Shown: piece after piece, positions 1 through 8,729 of the stretch
Position numbering within the stretch: position 1 is the stretch's first letter
Layout: each line of letters starts with the position of its first letter
Assembly: GCA_002363155.1 (NCBI GenBank)
Contig: DEWH01000009.1
Span: forward strand, 8,609 to 20,972
Source: Ruminococcaceae bacterium UBA3215
Lineage (GTDB): Bacteria > Bacillota > Clostridia > Oscillospirales > Ruminococcaceae
Direction of reading: 5' to 3'
Length of the DNA: 12,364 nucleotides
Made by a program: the position numbers and the translations under genes
The notes under the pieces: model-generated
Told to the model about the DNA's origin: nothing
Database searches by the model: none
What the model saw: only the letters and a program-made list of their open reading frames with translations

Positions 1-23
1 TCTGCCTATTCCACCACAGCGGC
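1..23 (-). tRNA. tRNA-Leu, 5' part only (cut by window edge)
   Basis: On the minus strand, from 23 down to 1, the sequence reads as the 5' end of a class II leucine tRNA: a 7-nt acceptor arm (GCCGCTG), T8-G9, then GTGG and AATAGGCAGA. This is the usual Leu D-arm pattern with the GGCAGA run. The anticodon, long variable arm and 3' end lie outside the window, so the isoacceptor cannot be named. A consensus promoter lies immediately upstream (42-70). The Leu identity comes from the D-arm pattern and is fairly sure; tRNA-Ser is the only near alternative. Confidence 0.82.
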
Positions 24-41
24 TCACCAATAAACAAAATT

Positions 42-70
42 ATTATATCACATTTCCGCAGGTTTGTCAA
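42..70 (-). promoter_or_regulatory. Sigma-A promoter of the tRNA-Leu gene
   Basis: On the minus strand there is a perfect -35 TTGACA (65-70), a 17-bp spacer and a perfect -10 TATAAT (42-47) preceded by TGA, an extended -10. Transcription would start near 35, giving a leader of about 12 nt before the tRNA. The -35 box begins only 15 bp after the pflA stop codon. Confidence 0.85.
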
Positions 71-76
71 TATTTT

Positions 77-107
77 GTCTGCACTTAGTCAATTTTGCTG
101 TGCAGAC
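77..107. terminator. Hairpin spanning the pflA stop codon; possible terminator
   Basis: An 8-bp perfect inverted repeat, GTCTGCAC (77-84) and GTGCAGAC (100-107), encloses a 15-nt loop that holds the pflA stop codon. A run of seven T (109-115) follows on the plus strand, so the U-tract is in the wrong direction for pflA. On the minus strand the stem is followed by AAAATATT. It may be only a weak end for the pfl transcript, or an end for stray plus-strand RNA. Some pfl-operon read-through into the tRNA is possible. Confidence 0.35.
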
Positions 108-831
108 GTTTTTTTATACCGCGCATTATCTGCTCACGGGCAGCGGCGGCAGTCTCTTTTGAAACCGGCTTTGTGTCAGCAAGAGGGTAGGGTATCCCCA
201 GTTCCTCATACTTCCGCTTTCCCATGTCGTGATACGGCAGCACATCAAGCCCTTTGAGCGATGAAAGCCCTCCGATAAAGAAGCCGAGGCGCTCCTGTTC
301 ATCTTCGCCGTCAGTCCAGCCGGAAACTATGACATGGCGGATCCAGAGCGGAACTCCGTGCCCGGCGATATGCTGTGCGAATGCGAGAATGCCGGCGTTG
401 GAATGCCCGGTAAGCTTACGGTGCATTTCATCGTCAATGTGCTTTATATCGAGCATTACAAGGTCGGTAACGTCAAGGATCCTGTCCGCTGTTCCGGTAT
501 TATCCGGGTCGAAGCAGATGCCGGAAGTGTCGAGACAGGTGTGAATGCCGTGCTCATGAGCGGCAGTGAAAAGCTCCGTAAGGAACTGCGGCTGCATCAT
601 CGGCTCACCGCCGGTGCAGGTGATACCGCCGTTCTTGTAGAAAGGACGGTTCTTCTCAAATGCGGTTATAAGCTCGTCCACAGACATCTCCGTGCCGCAG
701 TGAGGCTGCCAGGTATCGGGATTGTGGCAGTAAAGACAGCGCATCGGGCAGCCCTGAAAGAACACGACAAAGCGGACTCCCGGACCGTCAACTGTCCCGA
801 AAGATTCGGTTGAATGTATAAATCCGTTCAT
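85..831 (-). CDS. pflA: Pyruvate formate-lyase activating enzyme (radical SAM)
   Basis: A 248-residue radical SAM activase. It uses SAM and a [4Fe-4S] cluster to place the glycyl radical on PFL in the cytoplasm. The cluster motif CPMRCLYCHNP (CX3CX2C) lies near residues 28-38, followed by GGEPMMQP, the SAM-binding GGE region. The opening MNGFIHSTESFGTVDGPG is typical of PflA, and the length matches the roughly 246 residues of E. coli PflA. I chose the ATG at 831 because GAGGT lies about 8 nt upstream and the family begins here. A GTG at 909 would add 26 residues but has no ribosome site and would translate through a hairpin. It is the last gene of the adhE-pfl operon, 113 bp after the glycyl-radical gene. 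Here it must act on a stand-alone glycyl-radical protein rather than a domain of PflB. Confidence 0.96.
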   Translation of the reverse strand: MNGFIHSTESFGTVDGPGVRFVVFFQGCPMRCLYCHNPDTWQPHCGTEMSVDELITAFEKNRPFYKNGGITCTGGEPMMQPQFLTELFTAAHEHGIHTCLDTSGICFDPDNTGTADRILDVTDLVMLDIKHIDDEMHRKLTGHSNAGILAFAQHIAGHGVPLWIRHVIVSGWTDGEDEQERLGFFIGGLSSLKGLDVLPYHDMGKRKYEELGIPYPLADTKPVSKETAAAAREQIMRGIKKRLHSKID

Positions 832-853
832 TGCGCTTACCTCGCTTATCACG

Positions 854-882
854 ATATCCCCCGCCTTTTTGGCAGGGGATAT
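854..882 (-). other. Intergenic RNA hairpin upstream of pflA
   Basis: In the mRNA sense the sequence forms a 12-bp stem, ATATCCCCTGCC / GGCGGGGGATAT, with an AAAAA loop. The single non-Watson-Crick position is a G-U wobble in minus-strand RNA but would be a C-A mismatch in plus-strand RNA, so the structure suits the pfl transcript. No U-run follows, so it is not a standard terminator. It ends 22 nt before the pflA start codon. Likely roles are mRNA processing, protection of the upstream 3' end, or lowering pflA expression relative to pfl; the role is inferred. Confidence 0.6.
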
Positions 883-944
883 GCTTGCTACCGATTTAAT
901 TGAATTCACAAATCATCGACATAACCGTCAATTGCGATTTGTCA

Positions 945-1184
945 TCAGATGTGGTCGTGGAATGTTCTGGAGATAACGTCGTCCTGCTGTTCTTTGGTGA
1001 GCTTGATGAAGTTCACGGCGTAGCCGGAAACACGGACTGTGAGCTGGGGGTATTTCTCGGGGTGAGCCTGGGCATCAAGAAGGGTATCACGGGTAAAAAC
1101 ATTTACGTTGAGGTGATGACCGCCTTTTTCTGCATAGCCGTCGATAAGCTCTACAAGGTTATCTATCTGCTGTTCGTTTGCCAT
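945..1184 (-). CDS. grcA: Stand-alone glycyl-radical subunit of split pyruvate formate-lyase (GrcA/YfiD-like)
   Basis: A 79-residue protein equivalent to the last ~75 residues of a normal PFL. It contains GGHHLNVNVF (21-30), HPEKYPQLTV (41-50) and the radical motif RVSGYAVNF (51-59), then LTKEQQDDVISRTF. Gly54 is the predicted radical residue, 25 residues from the C-terminus (26 in E. coli PFL). PflA would activate it, and it would then dock into the PflB barrel. E. coli GrcA is a spare part for PFL damaged by oxygen. Here the neighbouring PflB has no radical domain of its own, so this protein should be essential for activity. The start has a perfect AAAGGAG site with a good spacer, 15 bp after the previous gene. 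The grcA symbol is by similarity; the role is that of an obligatory subunit. Confidence 0.93.
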   Translation of the reverse strand: MANEQQIDNLVELIDGYAEKGGHHLNVNVFTRDTLLDAQAHPEKYPQLTVRVSGYAVNFIKLTKEQQDDVISRTFHDHI

Positions 1185-1199
1185 AATATGGATCTCCTT

Positions 1200-1431
1200 T
1201 CAGATCTTGTCTTCTTCGTCATACAGCGCTTCGTCCGCGTCTTCGCTGTCGAAGTTCGGAACGGAGCATGGTCCGTTCTTTCCGCACTCTGTGCTGTTGA
1301 CTGTTGTAACTCTCGTTATATCTCCCGCATCGAGGTTCACATGCTGTGTCCCGGAAGCCATAAGCTCGTCTATGAGTGTGACAAGTTCGTCAGCGTCCAT
1401 ATCCTGCACGGGTATTGCGGGATCCTTCTTC

Positions 1432-1439
<8 letters not shown>
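1200..1439 (-). CDS. Small acidic protein in the pfl operon, possibly a diverged glycyl-radical-domain relative
   Basis: A 79-residue protein with no family I can name. Residues 15-36 (ADELVTLIDELMASGTQHVN) resemble the start of the following glycyl-radical protein (IDNLVELIDGYAEKGGHHLN), but the rest diverges and there is no RVSGYA. Instead it has two cysteines in CGKNGPC (C52, C58) and an acidic tail. The start at 1439 has GAGAGGAAG about 8 nt upstream and overlaps the pflB stop by 8 bp in another frame, so it is translationally coupled. An ATG at 1466 has no better site and lies deeper inside pflB. The identical length to its neighbour suggests a tandem duplication with loss of the radical site; that is inference. 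It could instead be an unrelated metal- or partner-binding protein. Translation is well supported, function is not. Confidence 0.75.
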
Positions 1440-3504
<2,065 letters not shown>

Positions 3505-3559
3505 TTTTTATCTTCCCTTCTGTAAAGAACAATATACTGCTGGCTGAAATTTCGGTTTA

Positions 3560-4309
3560 TCAGGTATAATCTACTACGTTTACCCACGAAGCGAGGAATT
3601 CACGTTCCTTCTCGTTGCCCTTTACGGACTGGGAAGCCGCAACTATCGGCATCCACTTCTGAACGTACTGGAGCGCCGTATCGGTTTTTTTGCAGAACAG
3701 ATCGAGGTACTGCTTTGCGATGTCGGTCTTTCCGGCAAGGCAGAACACGAGGTAAGTTCTTGCGGCATCTGCGGAAGCGTTGCCCTGTGTAGCGTGAGCC
3801 CAGTCGATGATGTAGGGCGTGCCGTCGGGGGTGATTATGATGTTGGACGGGTTGAAGTCGCCGTGGCAGAGCTTCAAGTGCTTGGGCATTGATTCAAGCG
3901 TCGTGTGCAGGTCATATCTTACCGTAGCCGGGAAATCCGACGCGGAGATCTTGGCGTGCATCTTGTCCTTGAGTCTGCCGAGGAGCTGGCACTTGTGGGA
4001 GAGCACTTCTATCTGCAGGTCAACGAACAGGTTCATATACTCTTCCTGTTTTTCCGGGTATTTCAGTGAAAGCGCGGTAAGCGTTTCACCCTCGATGAAG
4101 TCGGAAACTATCGTCCATTTGCCGTCGATGGTGATGACTTCTCTTACTTTCGGGATATTGAGTCCGGTAAGCTCAACTCGTGCCTGGTTGAGAGCTTCAT
4201 TGAGTATGCCGTGCTTGGGGCATTCGGGATTGAACACTTTCAGCATAGCGTCGCCGTCGCGGTATATTGTCTTGTCCTTGCGTACAGCTATCACATTATC
4301 GAGTTTCAT
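3560..4309 (-). CDS. Aminoglycoside phosphotransferase/choline-kinase fold kinase (TIGR02172-like)
   Basis: A 249-residue cytoplasmic kinase of the APH/choline-kinase superfamily. Visible motifs are an ATP-binding lysine in MLKVF (K24), the catalytic loop CHGDFNPSNI (148-157; D151 catalytic, N156 metal-binding) and the metal-binding aspartate in IIDWAHA (D169). This pattern suits the small-molecule kinases common in rumen bacteria (the TIGR02172 type), whose substrates are unknown. Nothing here supports antibiotic resistance. The start at 4309 has GGGAGG just after the adhE stop, 11 nt from the ATG, and the gap to adhE is only 17 bp. It sits between two fermentation enzymes in one apparent operon. 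Its substrate and the reason for this location are unknown. Confidence 0.88.
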   Translation of the reverse strand: MKLDNVIAVRKDKTIYRDGDAMLKVFNPECPKHGILNEALNQARVELTGLNIPKVREVITIDGKWTIVSDFIEGETLTALSLKYPEKQEEYMNLFVDLQIEVLSHKCQLLGRLKDKMHAKISASDFPATVRYDLHTTLESMPKHLKLCHGDFNPSNIIITPDGTPYIIDWAHATQGNASADAARTYLVFCLAGKTDIAKQYLDLFCKKTDTALQYVQKWMPIVAASQSVKGNEKEREFLASWVNVVDYT

Positions 4310-4326
4310 TGTATTTTAAGCCTCCC

Positions 4327-7173
4327 TTACTGCTTCTTTGCTCTGCCGCGCTTTTTGGGTGCGGGAGTCTCTTCCGCGGTCTTCGGCTTTCTTCCGCGTT
4401 TTTTCGGAGCTTCGGTCACTGTATCGTTTGCGGGTGCCGCATCAGCCTTTGTCTTTTTTCCGCGCTTTGCGGGAGCAGCCTTGGCTGTTTTTGCGGTATT
4501 TGCTGCGGGAGCCTTGGAACGCGCGTTCTTCTTCGCGGTCTCTCCGTCGGGCATTTCAACTTCCTTGAAAGTGCCGCCGTAGTAAGCGTTCATATACATT
4601 TGCTTAAGCTCGCTCATGAGCGGGTATCTCGGATTAGCGCCGGTGCACTGGTCATCGAATGCGGCTTCCGTCATCTCGTCGAGAGTAGCGAGGAAGTCTT
4701 CTTCGGAAACGCCGTAATCCTTGATTGTCTTCTTGATGCCGATGCGCTTTTTGAGTGCTTCTATTGCTTCGATAAGCTTTTCGAGCTTTTCGCTGTCCGT
4801 CTTGCCGCCTACACCGAGGTAATCCGCAATCTCAGCATATCTTGCGAGGGTATGGGGGTGATCGTACTGCGAGAATGTACCCATTTTAACGGGAGCCTCG
4901 GAAGCGTTGAATCTCATTACATCGCAGATAACGAGAGCGTTTGCGATACCGTGTGCGATATGGTGGTAAGCGCCGAGCTTATGCGCGAGGGAGTGGGATA
5001 TGCCGAGGAAAGCGTTTGCGAATGCCATACCTGCCATTGTAGCAGCGTTCGCCATTTTCTCTCTTGCTTCAACATCGTTTCCGTTGTCGTAAGCACGGGG
5101 GAGGTACTCGAATATAGTCTTGAGCGCCTTGAGAGCAAGTCCGTCTGTGTAGTCGGTAGCCATTACCGAAGCGTAAGCCTCAAGCGCATGAGTTACTGCG
5201 TCTATTCCGGAAGCGGCGGTAAGTCCCTTGGGAGCGGTCATGTGCATATCGGTGTCGATGATCGCCATATCCGGGAGCAGCTCGTAGTCTGCCAGCGGAT
5301 ACTTGCAGCCGTCCTCCTGGTCGGTTATTACCGCGAAAGGAGTTACTTCCGAGCCTGTGCCGGCGGAAGTGGGTATTGCAACAAAGTATGCCTTTTCGCC
5401 CATTTTCGGGAATGTATAAACGCGCTTGCGGATATCGATGAATCTCATCGCCATATCCTTGAAGTCTGCATCGGGGTGCTCATAGAGTACCCACATGATC
5501 TTGCCTGCGTCCATAGCGGAACCGCCGCCGAGAGCGATGATAACGTCCGGCTTGAAGGAAGCCATCTGCGCAGCGCCTGCCTGTGCGCTTGCGAGAGTCG
5601 GATCGGGGGCAACATCGAAGAATGTGGTGTGAGCAATGCCCATGGAATCGAGCTTGTCGGTGATAGGCTTTGTGAAGCCTGCGCCGTACAGGAAGCTGTC
5701 GGTGACGATGAATGCTCTCTTCTTGCCCATGACTGTTCCGAGCTCGTCAAGCGCAACGGGGAGGCAGCCCTTCTTTATATACACCTTTTCGGGTGCTCTG
5801 AACCAAAGCATATTCTCTCTCCTTGCCGCAACGGTCTTGATGTTAAGCAGATGCTTTACTCCTACATTCTCGCTGACGCTGTTTCCGCCCCATGAGCCGC
5901 AGCCCAGTGTGAGGGAAGGGGGCATCTTGAAGTTGTAGAGATCGCCGATACCGCCATGGGAGGAAGGTGTGTTTATGAGGATACGTCCGGTCTTCATTCT
6001 CGAAGTGAATTCGTTCAGTATATCCTTCTCGGTCTGCTCGTTGAGGTATATGGAGGAAGTATGTCCGTAACCGCCGTCCGCAATGAGATGTTCAGCCTTG
6101 TCGAATGCGTCATGGATATCCTTTGCGCGGTACATCGCGAGTACCGGAGAGAGTTTCTCGTGAGCGAACTCCTCGCTTATATCGACGCTTGTTACTTCGC
6201 CGATGAGGATCTTTGTGCCTTCCGGAACGTCAACTCCGGCGAGTGCCGCTATGGTGTGAGCTTTCTGACCTACGATCTTAGCGTTGAGCGCACCGTTGAT
6301 GATAATTGTGTGACGAACCTTGTCCGTTTCGGAGGGCGAGAGGAAGTAGCAGCCTCTTTCCGCGAACTCGGCTTTTACCTTGTCATATATCTCGTCGAGT
6401 ACGATGACAGACTGCTCGGACGCGCAGATCATACCGTTATCGAAGGTCTTTGAGTGGATTATCGAGTTTACTGCGAGTATGATATCCGCGGACTTGTCGA
6501 TGATAGCGGGGGTATTGCCGGCGCCTACGCCGAGAGCGGGCTTGCCGCTGGAGTATGCTGCCTTTACCATTCCGGGGCCGCCTGTGGCGAGAATGATATC
6601 CGCTTCCTTCATTACAAGGGTGGTCATATCGAGGTTTGGCGCGTCTATCCAGGAGATGATATTTTCGGGAGCGCCCGCCTTTATTGCCGCGTCTCTTACT
6701 ATTCTTGCAGCTTCGATGGTTGACTTCTTTGCTCTCGGGTGAGGGCTGAAGATTATGCCGTTGCGGGTCTTGAGGGCAATAAGCGCCTTGAATATTGCAG
6801 TAGAGGTCGGATTGGTGGTAGGAATGACCGCTGCGATAACGCCTATCGGCTCGGCGATCTTCTGAATGCCGTATGAGGTATCTTCCTCGATAACGCCGCA
6901 GGTCTTTGTATTCTTGTACGCGTTGTAGATGTACTCGGCAGCGTAGTTGTTCTTTATTACCTTATCCTCGACTACGCCCATTCCTGTCTCTTCGACTGCC
7001 ATTTTTGCCAGCGGAACTCTTGCCTTGTTTGCGGCTGATGCTGCTGCAAGGAAGATCTTGTCCACCTGCTCCTGCGTGAAAAGCGAGTATTTCTTCTGAG
7101 CTTCTCTGATGAGCTTCAGCTCCGCTTCAAGAGCGGGAACGCTGTCCACCGGAGCCTTTACCTTTTTCTCCAT
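4327..7173 (-). CDS. adhE: Bifunctional acetaldehyde-CoA/alcohol dehydrogenase with long basic tail
   Basis: A 948-residue AdhE that reduces acetyl-CoA to acetaldehyde and then ethanol with two NADH; it forms cytoplasmic spirosomes in E. coli. The N-terminal aldehyde dehydrogenase half covers about residues 1-445 (PTTNPTST 118-125, GVGAGNTPA 215-223, catalytic C250 in NGMICASEQ). The C-terminal iron alcohol dehydrogenase half covers about 455-870 (GGGSAMDAGK 549-558; likely iron ligands D658, H662, H727 and H741). Residues 876-948 form an extra Ala/Lys/Pro-rich tail with three AT-hook-like motifs (AKRGKK 902-907, KKRGRKPK 924-931, KKRGRAKK 940-947). As I recall it, E. coli AdhE (891 aa) ends in a much shorter Lys/Ala tail. 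The start at 7173 has AGGAGGA 7 nt upstream. It is the first gene of the operon, with its promoter about 30 bp upstream. Confidence 0.97.
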   Translation of the reverse strand: MEKKVKAPVDSVPALEAELKLIREAQKKYSLFTQEQVDKIFLAAASAANKARVPLAKMAVEETGMGVVEDKVIKNNYAAEYIYNAYKNTKTCGVIEEDTSYGIQKIAEPIGVIAAVIPTTNPTSTAIFKALIALKTRNGIIFSPHPRAKKSTIEAARIVRDAAIKAGAPENIISWIDAPNLDMTTLVMKEADIILATGGPGMVKAAYSSGKPALGVGAGNTPAIIDKSADIILAVNSIIHSKTFDNGMICASEQSVIVLDEIYDKVKAEFAERGCYFLSPSETDKVRHTIIINGALNAKIVGQKAHTIAALAGVDVPEGTKILIGEVTSVDISEEFAHEKLSPVLAMYRAKDIHDAFDKAEHLIADGGYGHTSSIYLNEQTEKDILNEFTSRMKTGRILINTPSSHGGIGDLYNFKMPPSLTLGCGSWGGNSVSENVGVKHLLNIKTVAARRENMLWFRAPEKVYIKKGCLPVALDELGTVMGKKRAFIVTDSFLYGAGFTKPITDKLDSMGIAHTTFFDVAPDPTLASAQAGAAQMASFKPDVIIALGGGSAMDAGKIMWVLYEHPDADFKDMAMRFIDIRKRVYTFPKMGEKAYFVAIPTSAGTGSEVTPFAVITDQEDGCKYPLADYELLPDMAIIDTDMHMTAPKGLTAASGIDAVTHALEAYASVMATDYTDGLALKALKTIFEYLPRAYDNGNDVEAREKMANAATMAGMAFANAFLGISHSLAHKLGAYHHIAHGIANALVICDVMRFNASEAPVKMGTFSQYDHPHTLARYAEIADYLGVGGKTDSEKLEKLIEAIEALKKRIGIKKTIKDYGVSEEDFLATLDEMTEAAFDDQCTGANPRYPLMSELKQMYMNAYYGGTFKEVEMPDGETAKKNARSKAPAANTAKTAKAAPAKRGKKTKADAAPANDTVTEAPKKRGRKPKTAEETPAPKKRGRAKKQ

Positions 7174-7208
7174 TGCGGTTCCTCCTGTAATGAATTGTTA
7201 TGTGATAT

Positions 7209-7237
7209 ATTATACCATAAAATGTAATATTTATCAA
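7209..7237 (-). promoter_or_regulatory. Promoter of the adhE-pfl operon
   Basis: On the minus strand the -35 is TTGATA (7232-7237), the spacer 17 bp and the -10 TATAAT (7209-7214), preceded by TGG as an extended -10. The start point would be near 7202, giving a leader of about 28 nt. No equally good promoter is seen between the genes downstream. The -35 lies in an A/T-rich stretch with Rex-like half-sites (TTGATAA here, TTGTTA on the plus strand at 7195-7200), but no full palindrome. Confidence 0.85.
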
Positions 7238-7265
7238 TAGTAATTATCCCAGCCCGGGTACAAAA

Positions 7266-7290
7266 TTATCCCTGCGCTTTGCAGGGATAA
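7266..7290 (-). terminator. Rho-independent terminator after the MBOAT-DHHW-TM1266 operon
   Basis: A perfect 10-bp stem, TTATCCCTGC / GCAGGGATAA, with a 5-nt loop. On the minus strand it is followed by TTTTG. It lies 16 bp after the stop of the TM1266-family gene and about 29 bp before the adhE -35 box, so it separates the two minus-strand operons. The U-tract is short, so termination may be incomplete. Confidence 0.75.
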
Positions 7291-7306
7291 ATGTGCATTT
7301 TACCAA

Positions 7307-7555
7307 TCAGAAGCTTTTGGCATAAGCTGCCTTTACGCTTACGCCGTTTATGCGTCCGAGCTTGCCGCAGAGCGCAGATATCTCGTCCTGTGACGCATCT
7401 ACAGCCACGCTGATGATGCTTATTTTCTTTTCGCGGTAGGGTATTCCCATTCGCCCGATTATCGCGCTGCTGTGGTCGTGCAGTACAGCGTTGACTTTTT
7501 CGGCGGAATCCTGATCTTCCACGATTATCCCGATCACTGCGACTCTTGTTTCCAT
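7307..7555 (-). CDS. TM1266-family putative iron-only hydrogenase system regulator
   Basis: An 82-residue ACT/NikR-C-like small protein. The start METRVAVIGIIVEDQDSAEKVN, the central IIGRMGIPY and the later ISIISVAVDASQDEISAL match the family named for Thermotoga TM1266, usually found beside [FeFe]-hydrogenase maturation genes. There is no DNA-binding domain, so the regulator label comes from family naming only. The start at 7555 has GGAGGA close upstream, and the gene begins 11 bp after the DHHW gene stop, so the two are probably cotranscribed. No hydrogenase gene is in the window. The next gene downstream, beyond a terminator, is adhE, another NADH-consuming step. Confidence 0.87.
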   Translation of the reverse strand: METRVAVIGIIVEDQDSAEKVNAVLHDHSSAIIGRMGIPYREKKISIISVAVDASQDEISALCGKLGRINGVSVKAAYAKSF

Positions 7556-7566
7556 AATGTCCTCCG

Positions 7567-8715
7567 TCAGCCCTGATTGAGCTTTCTGATATTTCTGTCC
7601 TCCGAGAATGTGATAGCGTTGTAAACGAACAGCACGCTGTCGTAATCCTTCACATTCACATACTGCGAGCAGCCGTTGTTGATGTATCTCATATCGAGCA
7701 CCGTTATCCTGCTGAAATGCGATGTGAGGAACGGTATGAGAGCATGAGCGTAGCTGTCCTTGAAGATAAGGAGCTGCGGACCGTCAACTCCGGTCTTTAT
7801 GTCGATGTACGGCGCGTTCGGTCCGAGGAAGGAGCTGTACTTGTCCTTTACCTCAAGGTACTCGCGGAAGTAAAGGCTGTCGCTTGTGGTCACCTTGTCG
7901 CCGTTGTTTACGGTAAGCTCTATGCCCTTGTCCCCCCGCCGGTGGTAGTAATCAATTATATCCGGCGTTACGGAGTCGTCCAGCGTCTTTGAATAGAGCG
8001 TGCCGCGGAAGCTGTCGGAAGCGTGTTCGATGTCGAACTCGCCCAGCTCGCTGGGCTTGAATCCCATTATCTTAGCGGCATCATAATAAGCAAGATATGC
8101 GCCGTAGCTTGCCCAGTGGTGGTCGGTGCGGTAGTAGATGTACTCGTCCGCGTGCATCTTCATTGTCGGTATGACGTTGATCGTCTGTATATCCGGCAGG
8201 TTTTCGCGGCAGAAATCGAGCATTGCGGACTGGCTTCCGATCGGGGCGCCGGCAGGGAACATATCGGAATATACGCCCTGTGAAGTGGGAGCAAGCAGAA
8301 AATACATCGAGATATCCGGGTATTTCAGCGCAAAATTGTTCATAGCTTTGAGATTCTTGCCGACATACTCCTCGCTGAATCCGCCCCATATCTCGATCAT
8401 GCGGTCGTTCTTGGTGAATACGCCGTTTATGCTGGTCTTGCCTTCGAGACGTTCGGAGGCGTTGCGGAGCTTTATCCACTGCTCACGTCCGAAAAATCGG
8501 TCGGAGAACCAGTCCTCGATACCCGTCATAAGCTTTTCGTTCCGGAATGTCTCGAATGACACGGTCGGGAATGCCGAAAGAAGCCTGTTCTCGTTCTCCG
8601 AGAAAGGCATGGGGTCGGAGGGCATGGTCACGAATGTCAGCACCGGCAGCAATACGAGCATTGCCGCAAACAGCGCAACTGTTATTATTTTATAAGCTTT
8701 TGTTTTCTTTTTCAT
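7567..8715 (-). CDS. DHHW-family membrane-anchored protein (AlgX/AlgJ-like, O-acetylation partner)
   Basis: A 382-residue protein with a basic N-terminus and a hydrophobic segment at about residues 9-30, a likely uncleaved anchor with the rest outside the membrane. The family signature TDHHW is at 197-201, with a likely nucleophile serine at S321 in FKDSYAHALIPF. This fits an SGNH-like fold with the Asp-His pair placed before the Ser block, as in AlgX/AlgJ. Such proteins take an acyl group passed across the membrane by an MBOAT protein and move it to a polysaccharide. The MBOAT gene ends 14 bp upstream, which supports that pairing. The start at 8715 has a modest AGGT site. The glycan substrate cannot be told from the sequence; cell-wall or exopolysaccharide are both possible. 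Confidence 0.88.
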   Translation of the reverse strand: MKKKTKAYKIITVALFAAMLVLLPVLTFVTMPSDPMPFSENENRLLSAFPTVSFETFRNEKLMTGIEDWFSDRFFGREQWIKLRNASERLEGKTSINGVFTKNDRMIEIWGGFSEEYVGKNLKAMNNFALKYPDISMYFLLAPTSQGVYSDMFPAGAPIGSQSAMLDFCRENLPDIQTINVIPTMKMHADEYIYYRTDHHWASYGAYLAYYDAAKIMGFKPSELGEFDIEHASDSFRGTLYSKTLDDSVTPDIIDYYHRRGDKGIELTVNNGDKVTTSDSLYFREYLEVKDKYSSFLGPNAPYIDIKTGVDGPQLLIFKDSYAHALIPFLTSHFSRITVLDMRYINNGCSQYVNVKDYDSVLFVYNAITFSEDRNIRKLNQG

Positions 8716-8729
8716 ATCTGTACCTGTGA

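Noticed and set aside
832..909. 26-residue N-terminal extension of PflA from a GTG at 909
   Set aside because: No ribosome site precedes the GTG, the extension would run through the strong 854-882 hairpin, and the family start MNGFIHSTESFG has its own ATG and GAGGT.
3505..3559. Separate promoter for pflB in the gap after the kinase gene
   Set aside because: A TATATT-like -10 exists on the minus strand but there is no matching -35 at 16-18 bp, so it is too weak to call.
3560..4309. Antibiotic-resistance aminoglycoside phosphotransferase
   Set aside because: Only the shared kinase fold motifs are seen, the gene lies inside a housekeeping fermentation operon, and there are no mobile-element signs.
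4267..5895. 542-codon plus-strand ORF antisense to adhE
   Set aside because: Cys/Ser/His-rich composition typical of a shadow frame, no ribosome site, no recognisable domain, and it lies fully over clear AdhE coding sequence.
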